64,000 nucleotides of DNA from Yoonia sp. GPGPB17 (lineage in GTDB: Bacteria; Pseudomonadota; Alphaproteobacteria; Rhodobacterales; Rhodobacteraceae): positions 1,612,001 through 1,676,000 of the forward strand of contig NZ_JATACI010000002.1 in NCBI RefSeq assembly GCF_037892195.1, in the 5' to 3' direction. The notes beneath the pieces are model-generated. The model saw nothing but the letters and a program-made list of their open reading frames with translations. It did not search any database and was not told the origin of the DNA. Within the stretch, counting starts at the first letter, position 1; every line of letters begins with the position of its first letter. Made by a program: the position numbers and the translations under genes. Below, one piece after another: positions 1 through 8,223 of this stretch.

Positions 1-213
1 CGAAACCATCAGCGACAACGGCGTATCGAGCGATGGCTGACGGTGCGATCCAATGAGCAGTTGCATGAGCATGTCAAGCGCGCGCCATTGCATTGCGCAA
101 CAACACAAGATTTCCGCAAGAGATTTCGCTTTAAAGGTGATGATTTCTAACGCAAAATCTGCGCTTGATACTCCGGCCGCAACGCGCTGTTTTAAACCAA
201 GGGACACCTCATC
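1..213. other. Window edge, upstream of matB, no assignable gene
   Basis: Frame 1 is open on the plus strand from the window edge to a TAA at 148-150, but its conceptual product is arginine and histidine rich and matches nothing I know. Frame 2 closes at 38-40. Either could be the tail of an upstream gene cut by the window. The last 60 bases lead into matB and hold a GGGA ribosome binding site at 201-204. I cannot assign a function. Confidence 0.3.
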
Positions 214-1716
214 GTGACCAATACTCTTTACGATGCACTCATCGCACCTCATGTCGAAAACGATGATGTCTTCCTGACGCTGGATGACGGCACAAACGTA
301 ACCTACGCAAGCTTTGTGTCACGGGTCGCCCAACTGGCGCATGTGCTGGAAGACGCAGGTGTGAAACCGGGTGACAGAGTGGTGGTTCAGGCACCAAAGC
401 TGATGGACGCCGTCGCGCTGTATGGCGCGGCCGTCCAAACGGGAGCGGTCTATCTGCCGCTCAACACGGCCTACACACAAAGCGAGTTGAGCTATTTCAT
501 CACCGATGCGGCCCCTATCTTGGTTGTGTGCGATGCACGACATGAGAAAGCGATTGCTGCCATTTGTGGCGAAAACACAAAGGTCATGACCCTTGCCAAG
601 GACGGCACAGGGACACTGTCAACAAGTGCGGACGCTTGCAGCAGATGCTTTCCAACCGCGGCCCGTGGCCCGGATGATTTGGCCGCATTGCTTTACACGT
701 CAGGCACAACAGGCCGCTCCAAAGGCGCGATGATGTCGCATAAGAACCTGCTGTCCAATGCCGAAAGCCTGGTTGATCTATGGCAGATCGCCAAACAAGA
801 TCGTCTAATCCACGCCCTTCCGATTTTTCACACCCACGGACTATTTGTCGCTTTGAACACAGCTCTCTTGGCAGGAGCACATGTGCGGTTCATGGCGGCC
901 TTTGATATCGACATGCTTTTCGCAGAGATCCCTTCATCAACATTGCTCATGGGGGTTCCCACTTTCTACACCCGCCTTTTGGACGACCCACGGCTGAACA
1001 AGGAACTGGTCAAGACCATGCGGTTGTTCATATCCGGCTCTGCGCCATTGCTGGCCGAAATCCATACAGCTTTCGAGGACCGGACCGGCCACCGCATCCT
1101 TGAACGCTATGGGATGACTGAGACGAATATGATCACGTCAAACCCCTATCAGGGCGAACGATTGGCTGGCACCGTTGGCTACGCCCTGCCCGGCACAGAG
1201 GTCGTGATTACCGACAACGGCAAACCGGTTGCCCCAGGCGAAATCGGTATGATCGAAGTGCGCGGTGATAACGTCTTCCAAGGGTACTGGAACATGCCCG
1301 AAAAGACCGCAGAGGAACTGCGCGACACCGGTTTCTTTATGACCGGGGATTTGGGCGTGATGTCTGACGATGGGCGTGTCTCTATTGTCGGGCGACAAAA
1401 GGATCTGATTATCTCAGGCGGTTACAATATCTACCCCAAGGAAATCGAAGACGTGATCAACGAGATCGATGGCGTGCGCGAAAGTGCGGTCTTCGGCGTG
1501 GCGCACCCGGATTTCGGAGAAAGTGTCTTGGCGGCCATCGTCTTGGAAGACCGCACGCTTACCATCGATACAATCGCTGCTCTTGTCGCACCGAACCTTG
1601 CAAGGTTCAAACACCCAAGACGGTATATCATCACCGACGCCCTGCCCCGCAACACAATGGGCAAGGTGCAAAAGAACGTCCTGCGCGAAGCCTATGGCGA
1701 GAATGGATCGACTTAA
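214..1716 (+). CDS. matB: Malonyl-CoA synthetase (acyl-adenylate-forming)
   Basis: ANL-superfamily ligase, 500 residues, the usual length for MatB, which activates malonate or methylmalonate with ATP and CoA in the cytoplasm. The phosphate-binding loop YTSGTTGRSKG lies at residues 161-171, the adenine motif YGMTET near 297-302, the hinge and A8 region GRQKDLIISGGYNIYPKE near 393-410, and the catalytic Lys within NTMGKVQK near 480. The GTG start has GGGA about ten bases upstream. No malonyl-CoA decarboxylase is visible in the window, so the substrate call rests on overall resemblance to MatB. A broader short-chain acyl-CoA ligase is the alternative. Confidence 0.8.
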   Translation: MTNTLYDALIAPHVENDDVFLTLDDGTNVTYASFVSRVAQLAHVLEDAGVKPGDRVVVQAPKLMDAVALYGAAVQTGAVYLPLNTAYTQSELSYFITDAAPILVVCDARHEKAIAAICGENTKVMTLAKDGTGTLSTSADACSRCFPTAARGPDDLAALLYTSGTTGRSKGAMMSHKNLLSNAESLVDLWQIAKQDRLIHALPIFHTHGLFVALNTALLAGAHVRFMAAFDIDMLFAEIPSSTLLMGVPTFYTRLLDDPRLNKELVKTMRLFISGSAPLLAEIHTAFEDRTGHRILERYGMTETNMITSNPYQGERLAGTVGYALPGTEVVITDNGKPVAPGEIGMIEVRGDNVFQGYWNMPEKTAEELRDTGFFMTGDLGVMSDDGRVSIVGRQKDLIISGGYNIYPKEIEDVINEIDGVRESAVFGVAHPDFGESVLAAIVLEDRTLTIDTIAALVAPNLARFKHPRRYIITDALPRNTMGKVQKNVLREAYGENGST

Positions 1717-1805
1717 GTGTGGCGCCCGGGCAAAGCGATTGCATAGTCGCGGATCGCGTTCTGAACCTTCTTGTTTTTCAGGCTATCTGAAGCTACCCGG
1801 TCAGC

Positions 1806-2540
1806 ATGAAACGATTTCTGATCTTGCAGTTGCGTCCTGAAACGGTCGCGTCCGATGACGAATACGCATCCATTCTCGACAAGTGCCAGCTGACACCGGA
1901 TCAAACCCATCGCATACGTGTAGATCAAGAAAACATTCCGTCCGACCTGGATGTAACTGATTACGCCGGGGTGATTGTCGGCGGTGGGCCGGGCTGTGTC
2001 AGCGACCCAGCGGATCAGAAAAGCGCGATAGATGCGCGGACCGAAGGCCAGATCTTGGCGCTCATGCCGCAAATCACGTACCGCGATCACCCGTTTATGG
2101 GGTGTTGCTATGGATTAGGTATACTGGCGCATCATCTGGGTGGTGAGGTCAGCAAGGCAAAATTTGGCGAACCGGTTGGTCCTTCGGTGTGCAGGCTCAT
2201 GCCGGATGCAGAGAAAGATCCACTGCTTGAAGGTCTAGCATCTGAGTTTGAGGTGTTTGTTGGTCACAAAGAAGCCGTCCAGAGCCCACCACCAGGCACT
2301 GTGCATTTGCTCAGTTCTGCGCCCTGCCCAGTCCAGATGATCCGCCATGGTCAAAATGTCTACGCAACCCAGTTTCACCCGGAAGCAGACGCATCGGATT
2401 TTGAACGCCGCATACGTGCCTACCGCAACCACGGATATTTTCCGCCAGAAGATGCTGATCGGCTGATCGCGGTATGCCATGCGGCCAACGTGACAGCACC
2501 TGGCGAAATCCTGCGGCGTTTTGCAGCGCGTTACGGGTAA
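1806..2540 (+). CDS. Class I glutamine amidotransferase-like protein
   Basis: A free-standing GATase1-fold protein of 244 residues, resembling the amidotransferase half of GMP synthase and related gamma-glutamyl hydrolases. The oxyanion segment VGGGPG is near residue 58, the nucleophile elbow MGCCYGLG near 97-104 supplies the Cys, and QFHPE near 193-197 supplies His and Glu, so the triad looks complete. The C-terminal helix after QFHPE is longer than in a minimal domain. No synthase domain lies next to it, so the acceptor substrate is unknown. Start ATG at 1806 has only a weak ribosome binding site. It stands alone between matB and a decayed region. Confidence 0.7.
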   Translation: MKRFLILQLRPETVASDDEYASILDKCQLTPDQTHRIRVDQENIPSDLDVTDYAGVIVGGGPGCVSDPADQKSAIDARTEGQILALMPQITYRDHPFMGCCYGLGILAHHLGGEVSKAKFGEPVGPSVCRLMPDAEKDPLLEGLASEFEVFVGHKEAVQSPPPGTVHLLSSAPCPVQMIRHGQNVYATQFHPEADASDFERRIRAYRNHGYFPPEDADRLIAVCHAANVTAPGEILRRFAARYG

Positions 2541-2604
2541 GATACGCCTGTGCTACTGGACGTGTTTTGGCGATCAGCGCCTATTCCTTTAGAAGAGTTG
2601 CGCT

Positions 2605-2860
2605 ATGCCAAATCTTAAACTTGAACATCTTAAGACATTCCTGACCGTTGCGCGTTTCAAAAGTGTAAACCGCGCTGCGGAAGCCCTAAGTCTGACACAA
2701 CCTGCGGTAACCTCGCGCGTCCGGTCGCTGGAGAACAGCATCGGGACCGCGTTGTTTGACAGATCTGGTGCAGGCATGCATCTGACCAAACGCGGCGATA
2801 TTTTACTGCAATATGCCGAGCAGTTTCAGCATCTGTCCGAGCTTGTTGTGGATGCCAGCG
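2605..2860 (+). pseudogene. LysR-type regulator, N-terminal fragment
   Basis: The first 85 codons encode a clear LysR winged helix-turn-helix (LKTFLTVARFKSVNRAAEAL, then LTQPAVTSRVRSLE and GTALFDR). The reading frame then leaves LysR homology and continues 40 codons in an unrelated frame to a stop at 2982. The roughly 200-residue effector domain is missing. From about 2861 the DNA encodes hydantoinase B in another frame. This looks like a deletion that removed the end of the regulator and the start of a hyuB gene. A truncated DNA-binding domain could still be made, but regulation by it is doubtful. Confidence 0.75.
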
Positions 2861-3614
2861 GTGCCAACCGCAACCATCAATTTCACCGGCACATCCCCAC
2901 AATCCCCGTTGAACAACAATGCACCTTTGGCGATTTGCCGGGCGATGGTGCTTTATGTCGTTCGCACACTGGTCGGCGGTGACACTCCGATGAATGAGGG
3001 TTGTATAAGGCCGCTGAACCTGATTGTGCCTGAAGGCTCAATGATCAATCCGACAGCCCCGGCAGCGGTGAAATCAGGCAATACCGAAGTCAGCCAAGCC
3101 ATCGCGGATACGCTTTATGGCGCGCTGGGTGTGATCGCGGGCAATCAAGGAACGATGAATAACTTTGTCTATGGCAACGATGTTTTCCAGAACTATGAAA
3201 CGATCTGCGGTGGCCCCGGGGCAGGCCCCGATTTTGACGGGACGAGTGCGGCGCACAGCCATATGACTAACACGCGTATGACCGACCCAGAAGTGCTGGA
3301 AACGCGGTTTCCAGTGCGGGTTGAAGAATTCTCGATCAGGCGCGGGTCAGGTGGCAAGGGCAAGCATACAGGCGGCGGAATTGTGCGTCGCTTGCGGTTT
3401 CTTGAACCCATGACCGTCACCGTGCTGTCGTCCCACCGCGAATGCCCGCCCCAAGTGTGCGACGGCGGTGCCCCCGGGCAAGGTTGGTGTGAACGCGGTG
3501 CATCGCGCGGATGGTGCGACAGGGCTTTTGAAAGGGAATGACCAAACGAGCCTGGCCGCTGGAGACACATTCATCATGAAAACTCCCGGCGGGGGCGGAT
3601 TTGCGGCACCCTAG
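2861..3614 (+). pseudogene. Hydantoinase B / N-methylhydantoinase subunit, C-terminal remnant
   Basis: In the frame of position 2864 the DNA encodes the C-terminal third of a HyuB/5-oxoprolinase family protein: TATINFTGTSPQ, NEGCIRPLNLIVPEGSMINP, SQGTMNN-like NQGTMNNFVYG, YETICGGPGAGP, HMTNTRMTDPEVLE and RRGSGGKGKHTGG. After GGAPG the frame shifts at a run of C and G at 3471-3480 (one extra base). It then resumes as KVGVNAVHRADG and ends PGGGGFAAP at a TAG at 3612. The N-terminal two thirds and any start are absent. The fragment is fused directly to the LysR remnant and is most likely dead. Confidence 0.8.
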
Positions 3615-3631
3615 GGTCAGGTGACCAAGGG

Positions 3632-4745
3632 CTATCTTGTATTCAATCGCTCCAGATTGACGATTGTGGATAGCATCAGCCGGTCATGGCTCCAATCCTT
3701 GGCTGGCTGCAACGCAACTGTCATAAACAGCGCCAAACCAAGCGAGAATGCAATGATCGCATTGCCAAAACGGTGTCTGTCAACGGTGACGTTGCCATCC
3801 AGCAAAGACACGATCCGCTTCTTAAGAAAACCACCCGAGTGGCTGGCACACAGCTTAGCGATCGATCTGGACAAATGGTACGCTGGGTGTGACGATTTGA
3901 TTGGATCGATCCCCAGTCAGACTTGTGCGGCACACCCTTAAAAGGCATTCGCAATAGTCTTTGACCAAATGCCTGTTTTTGCTCAGGACCTGTTGGTCAC
4001 AGGTCAGTTCGCGCAACCGCTCGACATCGCGTTTGCAAGATGCAAATGCGGGGTTCCAAAAGAAGAATGGCCGGATCAATTCAAGCGCGATCTCCCATGT
4101 CAGATCATGCTGGCGGATGTGCTGCAACTCATGTGTTACGGCGATCCGCACGTCATTTTCCTGTGCCAGCAGACCTGTTGGCAAAACAACGTAATAGCGC
4201 CAGAGACCACGGGTTGAAAACGGGACGCGCGTTTGATGGGTGAAGCGAATGTCAACACGACCAACCCGGCGCAGCACATAGCTGCTGCGGATCATTTTCA
4301 TCAGGTACAACGTATCACGTGCGTTGCGCACTACAATGATGCAGAACCCACAGGTCAACCCGCCCAGAACCGCGTAACCCAGCCAGGTGGACAATGACGC
4401 GATCTGATGCGTGACCTCAGTGCGCCACATCAGCAGGCGTTCGAATTCAGTGGGTGCAAGGGCGATGTTTCCGTCCAGATACTGTGAGACCAGAAAATCC
4501 GACAGCCTTACGCCACTGTGCGTTGAGAGCAGGCCCCATCGCTGACAGGTCTCTACGCAGACTGCGAGCAGTGGTGAAAACACGATCATCGCGATCAGGC
4601 CGTAAAGCAGGTGAAGCTGGACCTGATATGCGCCACGCAACGACGTGTGCGCAAAAAGCTGTTTGGATGCAAACCAGATGATCGTCACCGCGACCAAGAT
4701 AATGTTGGCATCGATATAGGCGCTGAGTAGGTGTTCAGTTGTCAT
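3632..4745 (-). CDS. M56 (BlaR1/MecR1-type) membrane metallopeptidase, interrupted by frameshift
   Basis: Membrane peptidase paired with the BlaI repressor just upstream. In the BlaR1/MecR1 paradigm the M56 partner inactivates the repressor on a signal. Three to four hydrophobic segments lie in the first 150 residues, followed by the zinc motif HELQHIRQHD near residue 208 and a final transmembrane stretch (IIAFSLGLALFMTVAL) near the C-terminus. There is no penicillin-binding sensor domain, so the signal is unlikely to be sensed as in BlaR1. The frame breaks at 3853-3859 (TAA inside GCTAAGC on the coding strand). Restoring GCCGGC joins FVQIDR to a RLCASHSGGFLKKR continuation in frame, about 370 residues in total. 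The start overlaps the end of blaI by 11 bases. Confidence 0.75.
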
Positions 4746-5150
4746 TGTCGTTCAACCTCCTATCCAAGAGTGCCCGTATCTCTGTCAGTGCTTCCTCAGA
4801 CATGCCTTGATCATCGACCAAGCGCGCCACCATTGATGCTTAAGCGTGCCATCAAACAGTTTGTCTGACAGATCGCGCAGCGTCTTTGATTGATATGCGT
4901 CTTTGGCAAGCAAGGGTCGATAAACGAAGGTTTTCCCACGCTTTTCACTGGTCACAAAGTTCTTTTGTTCCATGATCCGCAGGATTGTCGCGGCCGATGT
5001 ATAGGCAAGGTTGCGATCTGGCGCGAGGTTGGCCAGCACATCGCGTACGCTTCCCTCACCCAAGGCCCAAAGCTCTGTCATGAACTCAAGCTCAACCTCG
5101 GTCAGGAATTCGCTTTTTTTCTTTTGCCGCATACCGCGCCCCATCAACAT
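4735..5150 (-). CDS. BlaI/MecI/CopY-family repressor, interrupted by frameshift
   Basis: Winged-helix transcriptional repressor of the BlaI family, about 138 residues once the frame is repaired. The recognition region (VRDVLANL, LAYTSAATILRIMEQKNFVTSEKRGKTFVYRPLL) is intact. The frame is lost after KLFDGT at GCTTAAGC, 4838-4845. With GCCGGC there, it reads on as PASMVARLVDDQGMSEEALTEI to a TGA at 4735, a normal BlaI C-terminus. ATG 5150 has GGGGGAG eight bases upstream. Methionines at 5141 and 5132 are possible alternatives. The gene is followed by its M56 partner with overlapping ends, so the two are probably translationally coupled and self-regulated through the dyad just upstream. Confidence 0.75.
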
Positions 5151-5156
5151 CTGAAC

Positions 5157-5176
5157 TGCTCCCCCATTGGGGAGTA
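5157..5176. promoter_or_regulatory. Candidate BlaI operator (inverted repeat)
   Basis: CTCCCC and GGGGAG flank a four-base spacer, with one more matching T/A pair two bases out, immediately before the blaI start and overlapping its ribosome binding site. Position and symmetry fit autoregulation by the adjacent repressor. It could also act as a weak hairpin between the glp operon and blaI, which run in the same direction 62 bases apart. Confidence 0.5.
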
Positions 5177-5212
5177 GATACTAAGACCTTCGTATGTCCA
5201 AGAATTTTCGCA

Positions 5213-5491
5213 TCAGACCTTCCAAAAACAGAAAATCCCCCATGCAATGCTGATTGCCAGCGGCCCCCATAGCGGCATCCCGAAAAAGAAGATCCAGGCC
5301 AGAAAAATGTAAGCTGTACCCAGCAGCGACAGGAACAGCCGGTCGCCTCGCGTCGTCGTCAGGCCCAGCACACCCTTGCGTTCGGACGTGCCGGGGTAGC
5401 GGATTTCGATGAAGGTGATGATGCCCATTGCGGTAAACAATCCGATGAAAAACAGCCCTGTGGGCCATGTCCATGCCATCCAGCCAAACAT
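5213..5491 (-). CDS. glpU: DUF2160 small membrane protein of the glycerol transporter (GlpU-like)
   Basis: A 92-residue, very hydrophobic protein with three predicted membrane segments (TGLFFIGLFTAMGIITFI, LFLSLLGTAYIFLAWIFF and LAISIAWGIFCFW). DUF2160 proteins occur in the rhizobial and roseobacter glycerol ABC operons (glpSTPQUV), where this member is called GlpU. Its role is not well defined. It starts one base after the stop of glpQ and is the last gene of this operon. The assignment rests on both sequence and position. Confidence 0.75.
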   Translation of the reverse strand: MFGWMAWTWPTGLFFIGLFTAMGIITFIEIRYPGTSERKGVLGLTTTRGDRLFLSLLGTAYIFLAWIFFFGMPLWGPLAISIAWGIFCFWKV

Positions 5492-5492
5492 A

Positions 5493-6290
5493 TCAGACCC
5501 TCCCTAGGGCAAAGCCCTTGGCAATGTAGTTGCGCACGAAATAGATCACGATGGCGCCGGGAATGATGGTTAGTGTCCCGGCGGCGGCCAACAGCCCCAG
5601 TTCATAACCTGCCGATGAGGCCGTCTTGGTCATCGTCGCCGCGATAGGTTTGGCGTCAACCGCTGTGAGGGTCTTGGCCAGCAGCAATTCGACCCATGAG
5701 AACATGAAACAGAAGAACGCCGCGACCCCAACGCCCGCCTTGATCGAGGGCAGAAAGATCGTGGTGAAGAACCGTGGGAAGGAATAGCCGTCGACATAAG
5801 CCGTTTCATCCAGTTCCTTGGGCACCCCGCTCATGAAGCCTTCCAAAATCCAGACCGCCAGCGGGATATTGAACAGGCAATGCGCCAAGGCGACGGCGAT
5901 ATGTGTGTCGAACAGCTCAACCGCCGAGTAGAGCTGAAAGAACGGCAGCGCAAAAACGGCCGCTGGCGCCATCCGGTTTGTCAGCAGCCAGAAGAACAGC
6001 GTCTTATCACCTAAAAAGCGATAGCGGCTAAAGGCATAAGCGGCAGGCAAGGCAACCGCGAGCGAGATGACCGTATTCAGCGATACATAGATAATCGAGT
6101 TGATGTATCCCCAGTACCACGTCGGATCGGTAAAGATCGTGACGTAGTTTTCCAGCGTAAAGCTCTGCGGAAACAGGCTGAACCCTGCCAGGATTTCGTT
6201 CGTTGTCTTGAACGACATCGCCACCAGCCAGTAGATCGGCAGCATCAGGAATGCGATGTAGATGATCGGGATGAAGGACCGCTTTTTCAT
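5493..6290 (-). CDS. glpQ: Glycerol ABC transporter permease GlpQ
   Basis: Inner-membrane permease of the MalG type, 265 residues with about six hydrophobic segments. The cytoplasmic EAA loop is visible (ELDETAYVDGYSFPRFFTTIFLP), which contacts the ATPase subunits. The start overlaps the end of glpP by four bases (ATGA). In the GlpSTPQ system it forms a heterodimeric channel with GlpP to import glycerol. The sugar-type permease family alone would not fix the substrate. The neighbouring GlpU and the large GlpV-like binding protein do. Confidence 0.8.
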   Translation of the reverse strand: MKKRSFIPIIYIAFLMLPIYWLVAMSFKTTNEILAGFSLFPQSFTLENYVTIFTDPTWYWGYINSIIYVSLNTVISLAVALPAAYAFSRYRFLGDKTLFFWLLTNRMAPAAVFALPFFQLYSAVELFDTHIAVALAHCLFNIPLAVWILEGFMSGVPKELDETAYVDGYSFPRFFTTIFLPSIKAGVGVAAFFCFMFSWVELLLAKTLTAVDAKPIAATMTKTASSAGYELGLLAAAGTLTIIPGAIVIYFVRNYIAKGFALGRV

Positions 6291-7150
6291 TTCGCGTCGT
6301 CTTTCGTCATAAGAGTGTAGAACAGCCAGCTGACCAGCAAAGTGATGGCGAAATAGATCAGTGACATCGCCGCTGCGGGGCCAAGGTCAAACTGCCCAAG
6401 GGCGATTTTCACCAAGTCGATGGACAGCAAGGTCGTAGAATTACCAGGGCCACCACCTGTCAGCACGAAGACTTCGGTGTAGATGTTGAAGCTGTCCATG
6501 AACCGCAGCAGGATCGCGATAGTCAGCACCTGTTTCATCTTGGGAAGCTGGATGTAACGGAAGACTTTGAAAGGCGATGCCCCATCGATCTTAGCTGCTT
6601 GATAATAGGCGTCAGGGATCGAGACGAGCCCGGCATAAGACAACAGTACAACCAGCGATGTCCAGTGCCAGACATCCATCGTAATGATGGTCGCCCATGC
6701 GGCTAGCGGGCTTTGCGTCATGTCGTAATCAATGCCGAGCGTCGTGTTCATCAGATAGCCCAAAAGGCCAATGTCAGGCAGGGTAAAGATGTTCCACATC
6801 GCCCCCACCACGTTCCATGGGATCAGCATCGGCAGCGCCATCAGGACAAGACAGACCGGAACCCACGGCCCTTTGCGGGGCATGGAAAGCGCGATGATGA
6901 TCCCAAGCGGCACTTCGATCAGCAGGATCAATCCGGTAAACAGGAACTGTCGGCCCAGCGCTGCATGGAACCTGTCGGAATTCAGCAGCTCTTCAAACCA
7001 GCGCAGCCCTTCCCAGAAAAACACGTTATTGCCAAAGGTCTCCTGCACCGAATAGTTGACCACCGTCATCATCGGGATCAGCGCGTTGAACGCGACCAAC
7101 AGCAAGACCGGCAAGACAAAGAACCACGCCTTATGATTTTGGGTTTTCAT
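6287..7150 (-). CDS. glpP: Glycerol ABC transporter permease GlpP
   Basis: MalF-type permease of 287 residues with six predicted membrane helices, beginning with a strongly hydrophobic N-terminus (AWFFVLPVLLLVAFNALIPMM). The EAA motif region reads IPDAYYQAAKIDGASPFKVFRYIQLP. It lies between glpT and glpQ and overlaps both by four bases, so the operon is translationally coupled. It is the partner of GlpQ in the glycerol channel. No defect is seen. Confidence 0.8.
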   Translation of the reverse strand: MKTQNHKAWFFVLPVLLLVAFNALIPMMTVVNYSVQETFGNNVFFWEGLRWFEELLNSDRFHAALGRQFLFTGLILLIEVPLGIIIALSMPRKGPWVPVCLVLMALPMLIPWNVVGAMWNIFTLPDIGLLGYLMNTTLGIDYDMTQSPLAAWATIITMDVWHWTSLVVLLSYAGLVSIPDAYYQAAKIDGASPFKVFRYIQLPKMKQVLTIAILLRFMDSFNIYTEVFVLTGGGPGNSTTLLSIDLVKIALGQFDLGPAAAMSLIYFAITLLVSWLFYTLMTKDDAK

Positions 7151-8223
7151 GACGCACCCCCTTTGGTCGCGAGCCAGCCATCGCGATAGAGCCGGGTCTG
7201 GTCTTGTTGGAATTGCAGGTGGATGGCCGCCCCTTGTTCAGGCACAGCGCCTTCTGTGATCGCCTTGATAGACGTATCACCGACCATCGCCTCAACCACG
7301 CTATGCCGCCCGATGTCGGACACTTTGCGCACGCGAGCAGGTAGGCCCTCATCGCCGATGCGCACGAACTCAGGGCGAATGCCAATCTGTGCAGCCCCCT
7401 CTTGCGTGGTCACGGCACCTTCGAGCGCCACATGGTGACCGCCCAGAAAAGCGCCGTTGTCACGCATCTCGGCGGCAAGGACATTCATGCCGGGCGAACC
7501 AATGAAATGGCCGACGAAGGTGTGGGCCGGGCGTTCGAACAATTCAACCGGCGTGCCGATCTGTACGATTTCGCCGTCCTGCATGACGACCACCTGATCA
7601 GCAAAGGTCAGCGCCTCGGTCTGATCATGCGTCACATAGATCATTGTGGCGCGCACCTTCTGGTGCAGCTCTTTCAGCTTGGAACGCAGCTTCCATTTTA
7701 GATGCGGGTCAATGACCGTGAGCGGTTCATCAAACATCACGACATTCACGTCATCACGGACCAATCCACGCCCCATTGAGATTTTTTGCTTGTTTTCGGG
7801 GGACAGGCCCGCTGCCTTGGTGCCCAACAGGTCAGTCACCTCAAGCATCGTCGCAATCTCGGTCACGCGAGCCGCAACCCGCGGCTCATCCACGCCGCGA
7901 TTGCGCAGGGGGAAGGCCAGATTGTCAAAAACGGTCATCGTGTCGTAGATGACCGGAAACTGGAAGACCTGCGCGATGTTGCGTCGGTCCGGGGGCAAGC
8001 CTGTCACGTCTTTGTCGTCAAACAGGATTTGCCCTTCAGATGGCGTCAAAAGCCCTGAAATGATGTTCAGCAGTGTCGACTTGCCGCAACCGGACGGGCC
8101 GAGCAACGCGTAGGCGCCGCCGTCGGACCAATCAAGGTCAATCTCCTTGAGCGCATAATCCGCGGAGGACGTTGGGTTCGGCTTATAGCTATGCCGCAGT
8201 TTGGACAGGGTGATCTTGGCCAT
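7147..8223 (-). CDS. glpT: Glycerol ABC transporter ATP-binding protein GlpT
   Basis: MalK-like ATPase of 358 residues. Walker A is GPSGCGKST near residues 41-49. The signature segment is unusual: LSPENKQKISMGRGLV near 130-145, where canonical subunits have LSGGQ. Walker B is VVMFDEPLTVID and the switch His is in IYVTHDQTEAL. The C-terminal regulatory domain has the TOBE-type fold. Degenerate signature motifs are known in paired ATPases, where the partner (GlpS) carries the canonical one, as seen here. It overlaps glpP by four bases and glpS by one. Confidence 0.8.
   Translation of the reverse strand: MAKITLSKLRHSYKPNPTSSADYALKEIDLDWSDGGAYALLGPSGCGKSTLLNIISGLLTPSEGQILFDDKDVTGLPPDRRNIAQVFQFPVIYDTMTVFDNLAFPLRNRGVDEPRVAARVTEIATMLEVTDLLGTKAAGLSPENKQKISMGRGLVRDDVNVVMFDEPLTVIDPHLKWKLRSKLKELHQKVRATMIYVTHDQTEALTFADQVVVMQDGEIVQIGTPVELFERPAHTFVGHFIGSPGMNVLAAEMRDNGAFLGGHHVALEGAVTTQEGAAQIGIRPEFVRIGDEGLPARVRKVSDIGRHSVVEAMVGDTSIKAITEGAVPEQGAAIHLQFQQDQTRLYRDGWLATKGGAS

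Noticed and set aside
3621..3941. Plus-strand frames over the M56 gene end as a small gene
   Set aside because: They are antisense to the repaired M56 C-terminus and lack a ribosome site and family match.
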